Source: Kallotenue papyrolyticum
Lineage (GTDB): Bacteria; Chloroflexota; Chloroflexia; Chloroflexales; Kallotenuaceae
Direction: 5' to 3'
Length of the DNA: 64,000 bases
NCBI RefSeq assembly: GCF_000526415.1
Contig: NZ_JAGA01000002.1
Span: 1,728,001 to 1,792,000, forward strand
Positions 19,641 to 27,892 of this stretch are shown here, piece by piece. The position numbers and the translations under genes are program-made. How positions within the stretch are numbered: position 1 is the stretch's first letter; each line of letters opens with the position of its first letter. The notes beneath the pieces are model-generated. The model was not told the origin of the DNA. It saw only the letters and a program-made list of their open reading frames with translations, and made no database searches.

Positions 19641-19982
19641 ATGCGTGAAGCAATACGACGTGAAGAACATGGCGATCTGGCGATCCTGCGGATTGGCCTG
19701 CCCAGCGTAGATGCCATCTCCGCGGCGGCGATCGAGGAAGCCTGCAGCGATATGCGGCCGGTGACTGCGCTCGACTTCGATCAGGTTAATTTCATCAACT
19801 CGGCCGGTATCTCAGCGCTGCTGAAGTTCGTGGTCCAGGCCCGTAAGTCGGGCTATAAGTTGTTCGCGATCAACGTGAGCCCTCACCACCAGAAGATCTT
19901 CAAGATGGTGGAGATGTCGCGCTTCATGCCCATTGTCGAGGAGCGTGAGCTGGCAGCCTACTGCACACCAAACGGCGCGTAA
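19641..19982 (+). CDS. STAS anti-sigma factor antagonist
   Basis: 113-residue STAS domain. The phosphorylation loop reads NFINSAGISALL, with Ser54 the expected phosphoserine; the usual preceding Asp is Asn here. It should be phosphorylated by the RsbW-like kinase just upstream and dephosphorylated by the SpoIIE-type enzyme. AGGAAAGG lies upstream of the ATG. Last gene of the signalling run; a -10 for the next gene begins six bases after the stop. Confidence 0.85.
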   Translation: MREAIRREEHGDLAILRIGLPSVDAISAAAIEEACSDMRPVTALDFDQVNFINSAGISALLKFVVQARKSGYKLFAINVSPHHQKIFKMVEMSRFMPIVEERELAAYCTPNGA

Positions 19983-19987
19983 TTCTG

Positions 19988-19993
19988 TATAAT
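19988..19993 (+). promoter_or_regulatory. TATAAT -10 for the EamA-HAD-cutA-kinase run
   Basis: Perfect TATAAT just after the STAS stop, with TG immediately before it. Transcription would begin near 20000, about 35 bases before the ATG. No clear -35 at proper spacing. Confidence 0.55.
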
Positions 19994-20035
19994 GCCCCGT
20001 TGTGTTCGCACATCGAACCGAACGGGAGCGGATGG

Positions 20036-20977
20036 ATGTCACAACGCTGGGCCGACGCGCTGCTGGTGGCGATCGCTATGATCTGGGGCACAACCTTCAC
20101 GGTTGTGCATGAAGCGGTTCGGTCGTATCCGGCGCTGGCCCTGATCGCGCTCCGCTTCTGGCTTGCCGCCGTGGTGTTTCTGCCGTTCCTGTTCTGGCGG
20201 CAGTATCGTCTGGATCGGCGGGGGATCCTGGTTGGCGGGCTGCTGGGTGGGCTGCTGTTCAGCGGTTTTGCAACGCAGACGCTGGGCCTGCAGCATACTA
20301 CCCCGGCGCGGGCCGGGTTCATCACCGGCTTGAATGTGGTGCTGGTGCCAGTGCTGGGGCTGGCCTTCGGTATGCGGCCGGCGCGGCGCGCCTTAGCCGG
20401 TGTGCTGCTGGCCGTTGGCGGGCTGGCCCTCTTGTCCTGGGGATGTTTCCTGCCCTGGCTTGGCTGCCAAGTCACGGCCACGGCGAGCGGCGCGCGCCTC
20501 TGGGGCGATCTGCTGGTGCTGGCCTGCGCCTTTGCTTTCGCCATGCATATCGTGGCCGTCAGTCGCTGGGGCACCAGCTTGCCTGTGTTGTCGCTCAATG
20601 CGCTGCAGATGCTCGTTGTGGCCATCCTGGCGACCATCGGCGCGCTGCTGGGGCGCCAGCCGCTGCTACCGCCTACGCCGGTGGTGTGGCAGGCGGCTGC
20701 CTTTTTGGGCCTGGTAGCGACCGCGCTGGTCTTCGCCCTGCAACTCAAGCTCCAGCGCTACACGACAGCGACGCACACCGCGCTGATCTTTGCCTTGGAA
20801 CCGGTGTTTGCGGCCCTGTTTTCCTGGTGGTGGACCGGCGAGGTGATCACCACGGCGGTCTGGCTCGGTGGCGGGCTTATGCTGCTGGGTGTGATCGTGG
20901 CCGAGCTGCCATTGGAGGAGCGCCGCGCGCGTCGGATCGCGCTCCCGGAAACGGTGGCGCTGGACGGTGAGGTATGA
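20036..20977 (+). CDS. EamA/DMT-family transporter
   Basis: 313-residue inner-membrane protein with about ten helices arranged as two EamA repeats (about 4-135 and 155-290). Characteristic first-helix motif IWGTTFTVVHEAV and PARAGFITGLNVVLVP in repeat one; YTTATHTALIFALEPVFAALFSW in repeat two is typical of the drug/metabolite exporter group. Substrate unknown. ATG at 20036 is chosen for GGGAG seven bases upstream. Overlaps the next gene by four bases (ATGA). Confidence 0.88.
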   Translation: MSQRWADALLVAIAMIWGTTFTVVHEAVRSYPALALIALRFWLAAVVFLPFLFWRQYRLDRRGILVGGLLGGLLFSGFATQTLGLQHTTPARAGFITGLNVVLVPVLGLAFGMRPARRALAGVLLAVGGLALLSWGCFLPWLGCQVTATASGARLWGDLLVLACAFAFAMHIVAVSRWGTSLPVLSLNALQMLVVAILATIGALLGRQPLLPPTPVVWQAAAFLGLVATALVFALQLKLQRYTTATHTALIFALEPVFAALFSWWWTGEVITTAVWLGGGLMLLGVIVAELPLEERRARRIALPETVALDGEV

Positions 20978-21639
20978 TCCGGGCGGTGCTCTTCGACTTT
21001 GATGGGCTGCTGGCCGACAGCGAACCATTGCAGAAGGCCGCCTGGCGCGCCTATCTGCGCCGCGCGGGCCATGAGCTGAGCGACGAACTGATCGAGCGCA
21101 TGTTCGGCCTGCGCTTACAGGAGAGCGCAGCGCTGGTGCGCGATGCGTTGGGGCTGGCAGCGCCGATTGAGCAGATCATGGCTGAGCGCGACGCGATCTT
21201 TCTCGCGTCGCTGGCCGGCCGCCTGCAGGCCATGCCGGGCGCGCGCGCGGCGGTGCAGGCGACGCGGCGGCTTGGCCTGCGCAGCGCGCTGGCGACCTCC
21301 GGCCATCGACGCTACATCGCGCTGGCATTGCAGGAGCTGGACCTGACCGACGCGTTTGACGCGATCGTGACCGGCGACATGGTGCCGCGTGGCAAGCCCG
21401 CGCCCGACATCTTTCTGCGGGCCGCCGCAGCGCTGGAGGTCGCTCCTGGCGACTGCGTCGTGGTCGAGGACGCGCCACATGGCGTTGCTGCTGCCCGTGC
21501 TGCCGGTATGCAGGTGGTAGCCATTCCCAATGCCCTGACGCGCCGGCTGGATTTTCGCCAGGCAGATCTTGTGCTCCCTTCGCTGGCCGCCTTTCACGCC
21601 TGGCTAGCGCGTCAACTGTCCGGAGGTGCCCATGCGTGA
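20974..21639 (+). CDS. HAD-superfamily phosphatase/phosphoglucomutase-like
   Basis: 221-residue haloacid-dehalogenase hydrolase, subclass IA (beta-phosphoglucomutase/phosphoglycolate phosphatase group). Motif I FDFDG (Asp8 nucleophile, Asp10), helical cap 15-80, motif II TSG (108-110), motif III Lys141 (GKPAPDIF) and motif IV VVEDAPHG (Asp166). A sugar-phosphate or nucleotide phosphatase role is likely; exact substrate cannot be read. Translation is coupled to the transporter upstream by the ATGA overlap. Confidence 0.88.
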   Translation: MIRAVLFDFDGLLADSEPLQKAAWRAYLRRAGHELSDELIERMFGLRLQESAALVRDALGLAAPIEQIMAERDAIFLASLAGRLQAMPGARAAVQATRRLGLRSALATSGHRRYIALALQELDLTDAFDAIVTGDMVPRGKPAPDIFLRAAAALEVAPGDCVVVEDAPHGVAAARAAGMQVVAIPNALTRRLDFRQADLVLPSLAAFHAWLARQLSGGAHA

Positions 21640-21967
21640 CGATGCACTGGTTGTATTGGTGACGGCGGCGGATATGGAGCAGGCGGCGCACATCGGACGC
21701 GCGCTGGTTGAAGAGCGCCTGGCAGCCTGTGCCAACCTGGTGCCGAGCATGCGCTCGATCTACCGCTGGCAGGATGCCGTCCACGATGAAGCCGAGGTGC
21801 TGCTCGTCATCAAAACAACGGCAGCCCGCTTTGCGGCGCTCCAGGCGCGCGTGCTGGCGCTCCACTCGTACACCACGCCGGAGGTGCTGGCCCTGCCGGT
21901 GGTGGCCGGCGCGCCCGCCTACCTTGACTGGCTGCGTGCCCAGGTGGCGGCGGAGGCGGATGGATGA
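21632..21967 (+). CDS. cutA: CutA1 divalent-ion tolerance protein
   Basis: 111-residue trimeric alpha/beta (ferredoxin-like) protein. Family signatures AAHIGRALVEERLAACANL, the WQ turn (SIYRWQD), and HSYTTPEVLALPV are all present. The role in metal tolerance is historical; the biochemical function is unsettled. GGAGG lies five bases before the chosen ATG; a GTG two codons upstream is the alternative. Overlaps the HAD gene by eight bases and the following kinase by four. Confidence 0.92.
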   Translation: MRDDALVVLVTAADMEQAAHIGRALVEERLAACANLVPSMRSIYRWQDAVHDEAEVLLVIKTTAARFAALQARVLALHSYTTPEVLALPVVAGAPAYLDWLRAQVAAEADG

Positions 21968-23526
21968 TCGGCGAGCCCCGGCCAGAGGGTGTACCGGCGC
22001 TCGATGAGCTGCTGGATGCACAGTTCCAGCGCTTGCTGGCCGACCTGCACCTGCTGGTGCCCTGCGACGCCGCCGCGGCGTGGTTCAGCCAGAACGATCG
22101 GCCAGTTTTGCGCGCGCTCCAGCCACGTGATGCCCACCTGTCATCTGATGATATCTCGCGGCAGGCGATCTTCGGCGCGACCGCTGAGGCGGCGCGTATC
22201 GGCGATCTAGCAGTCATGGGGGATGCGGGCGGCAAGTGGCGCTCCTGGCTGGGCGTGCCGCTGATGATCGATGGCCAGCGGCGCGGTTGGATCGAGGCTT
22301 TTTCGCTGCACCCCTACCGCTTCAGTCAGGACGATCTGCTGCGCGCGGAAGTGCTGGTGCGTCATGCTGCCGAGGCGCTGACCTGGCTGGTGCGTAGCCA
22401 GGAGGCGCGCCGCGAGCAAGCTCTCCAGCATGCGCTGCTGGGTGCCGTCGCAGACGCGCTGCTGAGCGCCGATGCGCGCCGAGCGTTGCCGCTGCTTGTC
22501 GAACGGCTTGCAGCGCTGGAGACAGCGATCGAGGCGGGGGCCCTGCTGTTGCCCGCCGAGCGAGCCTATGCCCTTGGCCTGACGGCCGCAGCCGAGGAAC
22601 CCACCGCCGTCGGCGGATCGCTGGTGGTCGTGGTCGCGCGCTGGGAGTCCGCCAGGACCAAGGCCGATGACACGCCGATGATCACGGTGCTGCTCCCGCT
22701 GCGCCATGACACCCGGCTGTTGGGCTGGCTATCGCTCCGCACCTCGATGGAGCTGTCACCGCACAGATGGCAGCGCTGCCGGCAGATCGGCGCGGTCTTG
22801 AGCGCGTTCCTGGTCTGGCTGGAAGCCGAGGCGCTGCGCGTGGCCCATGCACAGCGCGCAGCGCGCGTGCTGCTGCAGCAGACGCACCAGCTACGCTTGC
22901 TGGGAGTGATGGATCTGGCACGTCTGCTGCGTCCGCTGATTGATGCCTCCCTGCTGGCGGTGACCGATGGAGCGGCTGGCGCGCAGTCTGGCGCGGAAGC
23001 GGTCCGGCTACTCGCGCGTGCGCGATCGCTGCTGGCTGCGCTGGACGATCCCGATGCGCGGGTCTTCGCTCGCGTGCGCCTCGCCGATATTGTCGAGGAT
23101 GCGGTCGCCGCCATTCGCGCTACGGCGGAGGCAAGCGGCGTTGTGGTGCAACTCCGCATGTCAGACCCATCCCCGATCGTGCTTGGACGGCGGGCTCACC
23201 TGTGGCTGGTCTGTCTCGAACTGCTCCAGAATGCGCTGGACGCCGTCGTCGACGTCGCGACGCCTACGATCGTCGTCGAGGTTGCTGTCGTGGAGCGGAC
23301 GGCAGTGGTCCGCGTCCGCGATAATGGCTGCGGTATTCCCCCGGCCGGCTGCGAGCGCATCTTTGCTCCCGGTTATACTACCAAACTTAGTGAGACAGCC
23401 GGCCCACGCTTGGGGCTGGGCCTGGCGCTGGCGCGTGAGATCGCGCACGCCCATCATGGCCATCTTACCGTGGAAAGCGATGTCTGGCAGGGCAGTACCT
23501 TTTGTTTGCTACTGCCGTTAGTATAA
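21964..23526 (+). CDS. GAF-domain histidine-kinase-like protein without clear phospho-His
   Basis: 520 residues, no membrane segment. A GAF-like domain (about 20-150) and a second weak sensor-like region (about 160-280) are followed by a helical stretch and a GHKL ATPase (about 375-518) with N box ELLQNALDAVVD, G1 DNGCGIPP and G2 GLGLALAREI. In the helical stretch where HisKA should be (about 290-345) I find no H-E/D phospho-acceptor motif, and the ATPase is of the type that can act alone. It may be a divergent kinase or an ATP-dependent regulator. The gene after it encodes a response regulator, the natural partner. Confidence 0.75.
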   Translation: MIGEPRPEGVPALDELLDAQFQRLLADLHLLVPCDAAAAWFSQNDRPVLRALQPRDAHLSSDDISRQAIFGATAEAARIGDLAVMGDAGGKWRSWLGVPLMIDGQRRGWIEAFSLHPYRFSQDDLLRAEVLVRHAAEALTWLVRSQEARREQALQHALLGAVADALLSADARRALPLLVERLAALETAIEAGALLLPAERAYALGLTAAAEEPTAVGGSLVVVVARWESARTKADDTPMITVLLPLRHDTRLLGWLSLRTSMELSPHRWQRCRQIGAVLSAFLVWLEAEALRVAHAQRAARVLLQQTHQLRLLGVMDLARLLRPLIDASLLAVTDGAAGAQSGAEAVRLLARARSLLAALDDPDARVFARVRLADIVEDAVAAIRATAEASGVVVQLRMSDPSPIVLGRRAHLWLVCLELLQNALDAVVDVATPTIVVEVAVVERTAVVRVRDNGCGIPPAGCERIFAPGYTTKLSETAGPRLGLGLALAREIAHAHHGHLTVESDVWQGSTFCLLLPLV

Positions 23527-23527
23527 T
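23522..23527 (+). promoter_or_regulatory. Possible -10 overlapping the kinase stop
   Basis: TATAAT spans the kinase stop codon. It would allow separate expression of the HD-GYP gene. The candidate -35 at 23499-23504 (CTTTTG) is poor. Confidence 0.35.
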
Positions 23528-23616
23528 TGGATACGGTTCTTAGGGATATCGCTTGTACAGCGATGACTCCCCCACAGGAACACAGAAGGCTTACGGGATT
23601 GGTGGGAACAGGATCT

Positions 23617-25182
23617 ATGTCTATCGCACCAGCGTCCGAGGAGCGCGGCCAGACGCCGCGCCTGTTGGTTGTTGAAGATGATCCGCTGGTTCGGAGTGTC
23701 TGCGTGCGATTGCTGAAGTTGCGCCACTACCAGGTCGATCAGGCGGATAACGGGCTACAGGCGCTGGAAAACCTCGAGCAGGCTACGTACGACATTGTGC
23801 TCACCGACCTGAGCATGCCCGCGCTCAACGGCCTGGGGCTGTTACGGCGCATCAAGGAGCGCTTCCCCGACACCGACGTGATCATGATCACCGCGTTCGG
23901 CTCGATCGACACGGCCAAACAGGCGCTCAAGCTGGGCGCGTTCGACTACCTAACCAAGCCGCTGGAGCTAGACGATTTGGCGCGCGTGGTGCAGACCTGC
24001 CTGGAGATGCGCGAGCTGCGTCGTCTGCGCCGCGAGCGTGAGACGCTCTCGGAGATGGTCGCGCTGATGGAGCTGAGTCGCACGATCTCGGCGCGCCTGG
24101 ATGTCGAGGCACAGGCCGGCGAGTTCATGGCACAGCTCTGTCGGAGATTCAATCCGAGCGGCGTGGCGCTCTCGCTGATCGATCCAGACGATCGGCGGCT
24201 GACGCTGCTGGCGCGGCACGGTCTGCCCGATAATAGCCGGCCGTCGCGCAGTGTGGCGTTGCCATCGCCAGAGTTGCTGGAGGGGCAGATCCTGGCAGCC
24301 CATGCCGAACTGGTCGAGCGCTATCAGGGTGAGCATCAGCGCCTGCAGGTGCTGCGCATGCAGGATCGGCCCGTGGGTGTTTTGCAGATCGCCTGGGACC
24401 GCGACGTGCCGCCGCTCTCCGACAGCGACGCGCAGCTCTTTGAAGTCTTTGTCGCAAGTATGGCTGTGGCGCTGGAAAATGGCCGGTTGTACAGCAAGCT
24501 CAAGCAGCAAAACCTGCGGACGATCACCGCCCTGGCAGCCGCTATCGACGCGCGTGATCCCTACACGAAAGGGCACTCCGAGCAGGTCACGCGCTACGCG
24601 GTGCGCCTGGCGCAACGCATGGGCATGGATGAACCCTGGATCGAGCGCCTGCGCTATGGCGCACTGCTGCACGATGTGGGCAAGATCGGTGTTCCGGACG
24701 TGATTCTGCGCAAGCCGAGCCGCCTGACCGATGCTGAATTCGAAATTATGAAGCAGCATCCGATCATCGGCGCGCGCATCGTTGGCAGCGTGCTCGGCGA
24801 GGTCTGTGAGGCTATTCTCCATCACCACGAGCACTGGGACGGCAGCGGCTATCCCGACCGGCTGGCCGGTGAGGCCATCCCGCTAGAGTCGCGCGTGATT
24901 GCGGTCGCCGATGCCTTTGATGCCATGACCTCGGATCGCGCCTACCGGCGTGGCATGTCGCCCGAAGAAGCGATCGCTATTCTGCTGCACGGCCGTAACC
25001 AGCAGTGGCAGGCCGATCTGGTTGATATCTTTGTCGACATTATTCGCCAGGAGGGCGCTGAGCTCCTGGCCTCCAAGGATCGCGCCGCGCAGGAAGCAGG
25101 CATCGACCGCGGATGCCCTTCAAAACGTGATCGCAACCCGTCGGCCGGCGCCGGTATGGCGGACGATAGGACAGCGCTATGA
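23617..25182 (+). CDS. Response regulator with GAF and HD-GYP phosphodiesterase domains
   Basis: Receiver domain first (acidic VVEDDP; phospho-Asp in VLTDLSMP; Lys in LTKPLE), a coiled-coil linker, a GAF-like domain, then an HD-GYP domain with HSEQV, LLHDVGKIG, HHHEHWDGSGYPD and ADAFDAMTSDRAYR. HD-GYP enzymes degrade cyclic di-GMP, so phosphorylation here would probably change local c-di-GMP. 521 residues from ATG 23617. The start is uncertain: an ATG at 23563 and TTG at 23527 are in frame, and none has a strong SD. The last 25 residues are low-complexity. Paired with the kinase-like gene upstream. Confidence 0.88.
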   Translation: MSIAPASEERGQTPRLLVVEDDPLVRSVCVRLLKLRHYQVDQADNGLQALENLEQATYDIVLTDLSMPALNGLGLLRRIKERFPDTDVIMITAFGSIDTAKQALKLGAFDYLTKPLELDDLARVVQTCLEMRELRRLRRERETLSEMVALMELSRTISARLDVEAQAGEFMAQLCRRFNPSGVALSLIDPDDRRLTLLARHGLPDNSRPSRSVALPSPELLEGQILAAHAELVERYQGEHQRLQVLRMQDRPVGVLQIAWDRDVPPLSDSDAQLFEVFVASMAVALENGRLYSKLKQQNLRTITALAAAIDARDPYTKGHSEQVTRYAVRLAQRMGMDEPWIERLRYGALLHDVGKIGVPDVILRKPSRLTDAEFEIMKQHPIIGARIVGSVLGEVCEAILHHHEHWDGSGYPDRLAGEAIPLESRVIAVADAFDAMTSDRAYRRGMSPEEAIAILLHGRNQQWQADLVDIFVDIIRQEGAELLASKDRAAQEAGIDRGCPSKRDRNPSAGAGMADDRTAL

Positions 25183-25200
25183 CTAGGCCGGGGCGCGGGC

Positions 25201-25620
25201 TCAGTCCTGAAGCTTGAAGCTGGCCACCGGCGTGCCGTTGTGCAGCACGTAGAGCTGATCGTCGCGCGTTTCGACCTCGACATACTGCCCCACGAGCGCC
25301 TCGGGCAGCGGGCCGTACTGTTTGCCCTGGTAGCTGATCCGGTGCCGGCGGCTGACCTTGCGGCGCTGTGAGTCATCGCTTTCGCCCTCTTCGCTCTCTT
25401 CCGTCGCGGTGGTCGGTTCCGCAGCCGCCGCCTGCGCCTCGGCGCCGGCTTCGCTTGTGGTGCGCTCCAGCGTGGTCCAGGGAATGACAATACGTTCGGC
25501 CTGCTCGACGAGCGGTTGTGGGAGGACAGCAGCCAGTTGGCGGCGGCGCTGCACCAGCACGTAGCCCAGCAGCCCACCGGCAATGATCAACAGCAGCCAA
25601 CGGAGCGATCGCAGGTTCAT
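25201..25620 (-). CDS. Membrane-anchored protein with transposase-C-like beta domain
   Basis: 139 residues: a short basic start, one membrane segment (about 8-23), an acidic/Ala-rich linker (about 45-85) and a C-terminal beta domain (SYQGKQYGPLPEALVGQYVE then YVLHNGTPVASFKL). The C-terminal pattern (aromatic-x-G-x-x-Y-x-x-P, GxxV-V, LYVLHNG, A-F-L) resembles the C-terminal beta-barrel of Mu/IS transposases, with no catalytic domain. ATG at 25620 is chosen; the open frame upstream lies inside nfo. It converges on the HD-GYP gene with 18 bases between stops and follows nfo by ten bases. Function unknown. Confidence 0.6.
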   Translation of the reverse strand: MNLRSLRWLLLIIAGGLLGYVLVQRRRQLAAVLPQPLVEQAERIVIPWTTLERTTSEAGAEAQAAAAEPTTATEESEEGESDDSQRRKVSRRHRISYQGKQYGPLPEALVGQYVEVETRDDQLYVLHNGTPVASFKLQD

Positions 25621-25630
25621 AGGCGTCTCT

Positions 25631-26491
25631 CTAGCTTTGGTGGATGGGTGTTTGTTGACATAATTCACGGAGCCGGGCAAGGTTGCGTAGGTCAGCATCG
25701 GCCGGCTCCTTGGGTGTTTCCAGGATCATCGGCCGTCCCTGGAAGCGTGGATCGTTGACCAGCAGCGCAAAGGCTTCCAGCCCGAGCTGGCCCTCGCCGA
25801 TATGGGCGTGCCGATCGCGACGGCTGCCTAGCCCGCCCTGACTGTCGTTGAGGTGGAAGGCGTGGATGCGTGCCTGCCCCAGCAGGGTCAGGGCCTGTGC
25901 GATCGTCGCCTCATAGCCGACCGGTTGGCGAATATCATACCCGGCGGCGAACAGGTGGCAGGTATCCAGGCAGACGCCGAGACGTTCGGGTTGTGCCACT
26001 TGGGCGATGATCGCTGCCAGCTCCTCGAAGGCGCCACCTAGACACGAGCCCTGCCCGGCGGTGTTCTCCAGTAGGATCATGGTATTGCCGCTGCTGGATG
26101 CCAGGATGCGGTTGAGCGCCTGGGCCACGCGCGCAATGCCGGTCTCCGTTCCCGAGCCGGTATGCGCGCCGGGATGGAGCACCAGGTAGTCCACGCCCAG
26201 CAGTCGGCAGCGTTCCAACTCATCGATGCAGGCGGCGATTGAGCGCTCCCACAGCTCATGGTTGGGAGCAGCCAGGTTGATCAGGTAGGAAGCGTGCGCC
26301 AGAATGGGCGTGATGCCTGTGCGTTCGCGTTCGGCGTGGAACAGGCGGATTTCCGCGTCGCTCAGCGGTTTGCCCTGCCACTGGCGTTCGTTTTTGACAA
26401 AGATCTGCATCGACCGGCAGCCCACGGCTTCACCACGCGCGAAGGCGCGGTATACGCCACCGGCGATCGACATATGCGCACCGAAGTTCAT
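25631..26491 (-). CDS. nfo: Endonuclease IV (AP endonuclease)
   Basis: Zn-dependent apurinic/apyrimidinic endonuclease for base-excision repair, TIM-barrel fold, 286 residues. Metal-site motifs are visible in order: GAHMSIAGG, HASYLINLA, HPGAHTGSG, LLENTAGQG, LDTCHLFAAGYD, FHLNDSQ, DRHAHIGEG and LETPKE. ATG at 26491 is preferred: a perfect extended -10 (TGCTATAAT) ends seven bases before it and overlaps the alternative ATG at 26500. The mRNA would therefore be leaderless. Divergent from the oxidoreductase operon starting at 26733. Confidence 0.92.
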   Translation of the reverse strand: MNFGAHMSIAGGVYRAFARGEAVGCRSMQIFVKNERQWQGKPLSDAEIRLFHAERERTGITPILAHASYLINLAAPNHELWERSIAACIDELERCRLLGVDYLVLHPGAHTGSGTETGIARVAQALNRILASSSGNTMILLENTAGQGSCLGGAFEELAAIIAQVAQPERLGVCLDTCHLFAAGYDIRQPVGYEATIAQALTLLGQARIHAFHLNDSQGGLGSRRDRHAHIGEGQLGLEAFALLVNDPRFQGRPMILETPKEPADADLRNLARLRELCQQTPIHQS

Positions 26492-26498
26492 GCGCGGC

Positions 26499-26507
26499 AT
26501 TATAGCA
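26499..26507 (-). promoter_or_regulatory. Extended -10 giving a probable leaderless nfo mRNA
   Basis: Minus strand TGCTATAAT, full extended -10 consensus, seven bases before the A of the chosen ATG. No -35 is needed for this class and none is seen. Confidence 0.6.
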
Positions 26508-26555
26508 TTGCCGGCAAGCCATGGTAGCAGCCTGGCGCTTGCTTTTTTTCTTCGG

Positions 26556-26572
26556 ATTATATATTATATAAT
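26556..26572. promoter_or_regulatory. AT palindrome, putative GntR operator (site 1)
   Basis: Perfect palindrome ATTATATA-T-TATATAAT in otherwise GC-rich DNA, 161 bases before the Gfo/Idh/MocA start at 26733. It contains TATAAT at 26567-26572, so it may overlap the -10. It shares the 11-mer ATATATTATAT with the palindrome at 32838. Confidence 0.6.
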
Positions 26573-26671
26573 GCAAAGCCACCCTACATCCTCAACCGTG
26601 CATGGAGGAAGGGCAGCGCTACGTGCCGGTGAGCAGCGTGGTGATCGCCGTAACGAAAACACACGGATGCA

Positions 26672-26690
26672 CCTGCCGTGCATCGGCAGG
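26672..26690 (+). other. Leader hairpin upstream of the first Gfo/Idh gene
   Basis: Perfect 7-base-pair stem CCTGCCG / CGGCAGG with loop TGCAT, 42 bases before the ATG and upstream of its SD. Could be an mRNA structure; no known family. Nothing else is seen in the 232-base gap apart from the palindrome and the nfo promoter. Confidence 0.35.
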
Positions 26691-26732
26691 CATGGGCAGA
26701 AGCACGCCGAAGCCAGCGTAAGGAGGTAGCAC

Positions 26733-27884
26733 ATGGCGGAGCGACGCATAGGTCTGATTATGAATGGGGTGACCGGGCGGATGGGCACCAATCAGCATCT
26801 GATCCGCTCGATCGTCGCCATGCGCCAGCAGGGCGGCGTGCCGCTGCCGAATGGTGATCGTCTGATACCCGATCCGATCCTGGTGGGACGAAGCGCGCAC
26901 AAACTGGAGGCGCTGGCGCGGGCGCACGGTATCGAGCGCTGGACCACCGATCTGGATCGTGCGCTGGCCGATCCCGATGACGTAATCTATTTCGACGCGC
27001 AAACCACCAGTCGGCGCGCGGAAGCGGTACGGGCGGCGATCGCCGCCGGCAAGCATATCTACTGTGAAAAGCCGACCGCTACCGATCTGGAGACGGCCCT
27101 GGAGCTGGCGCGGCTGGCACGGCTGGCGGGTGTCAAAAACGGTGTGGTGCAGGACAAGCTCTGGCTGCCGGGATTGCTCAAACTGAAGCGGCTGGTGGAC
27201 AGCGGGTTTTTTGGCCGCATCCTGTCCGTGCGCGGTGAGTTCGGCTATTGGGTCTTCGAGGGCGATTGGCAGCCGGCGCAGCGGCCTTCGTGGAACTACC
27301 GTAAGGAGGATGGCGGCGGCATCATCGTGGACATGTTCTGCCACTGGTCCTACGTGCTGGGTAATCTGTTTGGTCGCGTGCGCGCCGTCTCGTGCCTGGG
27401 CGCGACGCATATCCCCGAACGCGTCGATGAACAAGGCCGACCCTACCGCGCCACTGCCGATGATGCCGCCTATGCCACCTTCGAGCTGGAGCACGGCATC
27501 ATCGCGCAGATCAACTCGTCATGGGCGGTGCGCGTCTACCGCGACGAACTGTTCAGCCTACAGGTGGATGGCACCGAGGGTAGCGCGGTTGCCGGCCTGC
27601 GCGAGTGCCGCGTGCAGCATCGTGTGAACACGCCACGCGCCGTCTGGAACCCCGATATCCCCAACCCGATCAACTTCTGGGAAACCTGGCAGGAGGTCCC
27701 CGATAACCAGGAGTTCGACAACGCCTTCAAGGTTCAGTGGGAGCTGTTTCTACGGCATGTGGCCTGCGACGAGCCCTTTCCCTACGATCTGCTGGAAGGC
27801 GCGCGCGGTGTGCAACTGGCCGAGTGCGCTCTGCGCTCCTGGCAGGAACGGCGCTGGGTGGATGTGCCGGAACTCAGCTTGTAG
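26733..27884 (+). CDS. Gfo/Idh/MocA-family oxidoreductase
   Basis: NAD(P)-dependent dehydrogenase acting on a sugar or inositol-like substrate, 383 residues. Rossmann start (GLIMNGVTGRMG) is atypical, with an insertion before the first helix, but the family's EKPTATDLE motif (catalytic Lys region) and the C-terminal GGGIIVDMFCHWSYVLGNLFG (HxxD-like region) are clear. SD AAGGAGG sits six bases upstream. First gene of a three-gene operon with DUF993 and a TIM-barrel isomerase. This combination recurs in sugar-utilisation clusters, but its substrate is not known to me. Confidence 0.85.
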   Translation: MAERRIGLIMNGVTGRMGTNQHLIRSIVAMRQQGGVPLPNGDRLIPDPILVGRSAHKLEALARAHGIERWTTDLDRALADPDDVIYFDAQTTSRRAEAVRAAIAAGKHIYCEKPTATDLETALELARLARLAGVKNGVVQDKLWLPGLLKLKRLVDSGFFGRILSVRGEFGYWVFEGDWQPAQRPSWNYRKEDGGGIIVDMFCHWSYVLGNLFGRVRAVSCLGATHIPERVDEQGRPYRATADDAAYATFELEHGIIAQINSSWAVRVYRDELFSLQVDGTEGSAVAGLRECRVQHRVNTPRAVWNPDIPNPINFWETWQEVPDNQEFDNAFKVQWELFLRHVACDEPFPYDLLEGARGVQLAECALRSWQERRWVDVPELSL

Positions 27885-27892
27885 GGGGAGCT

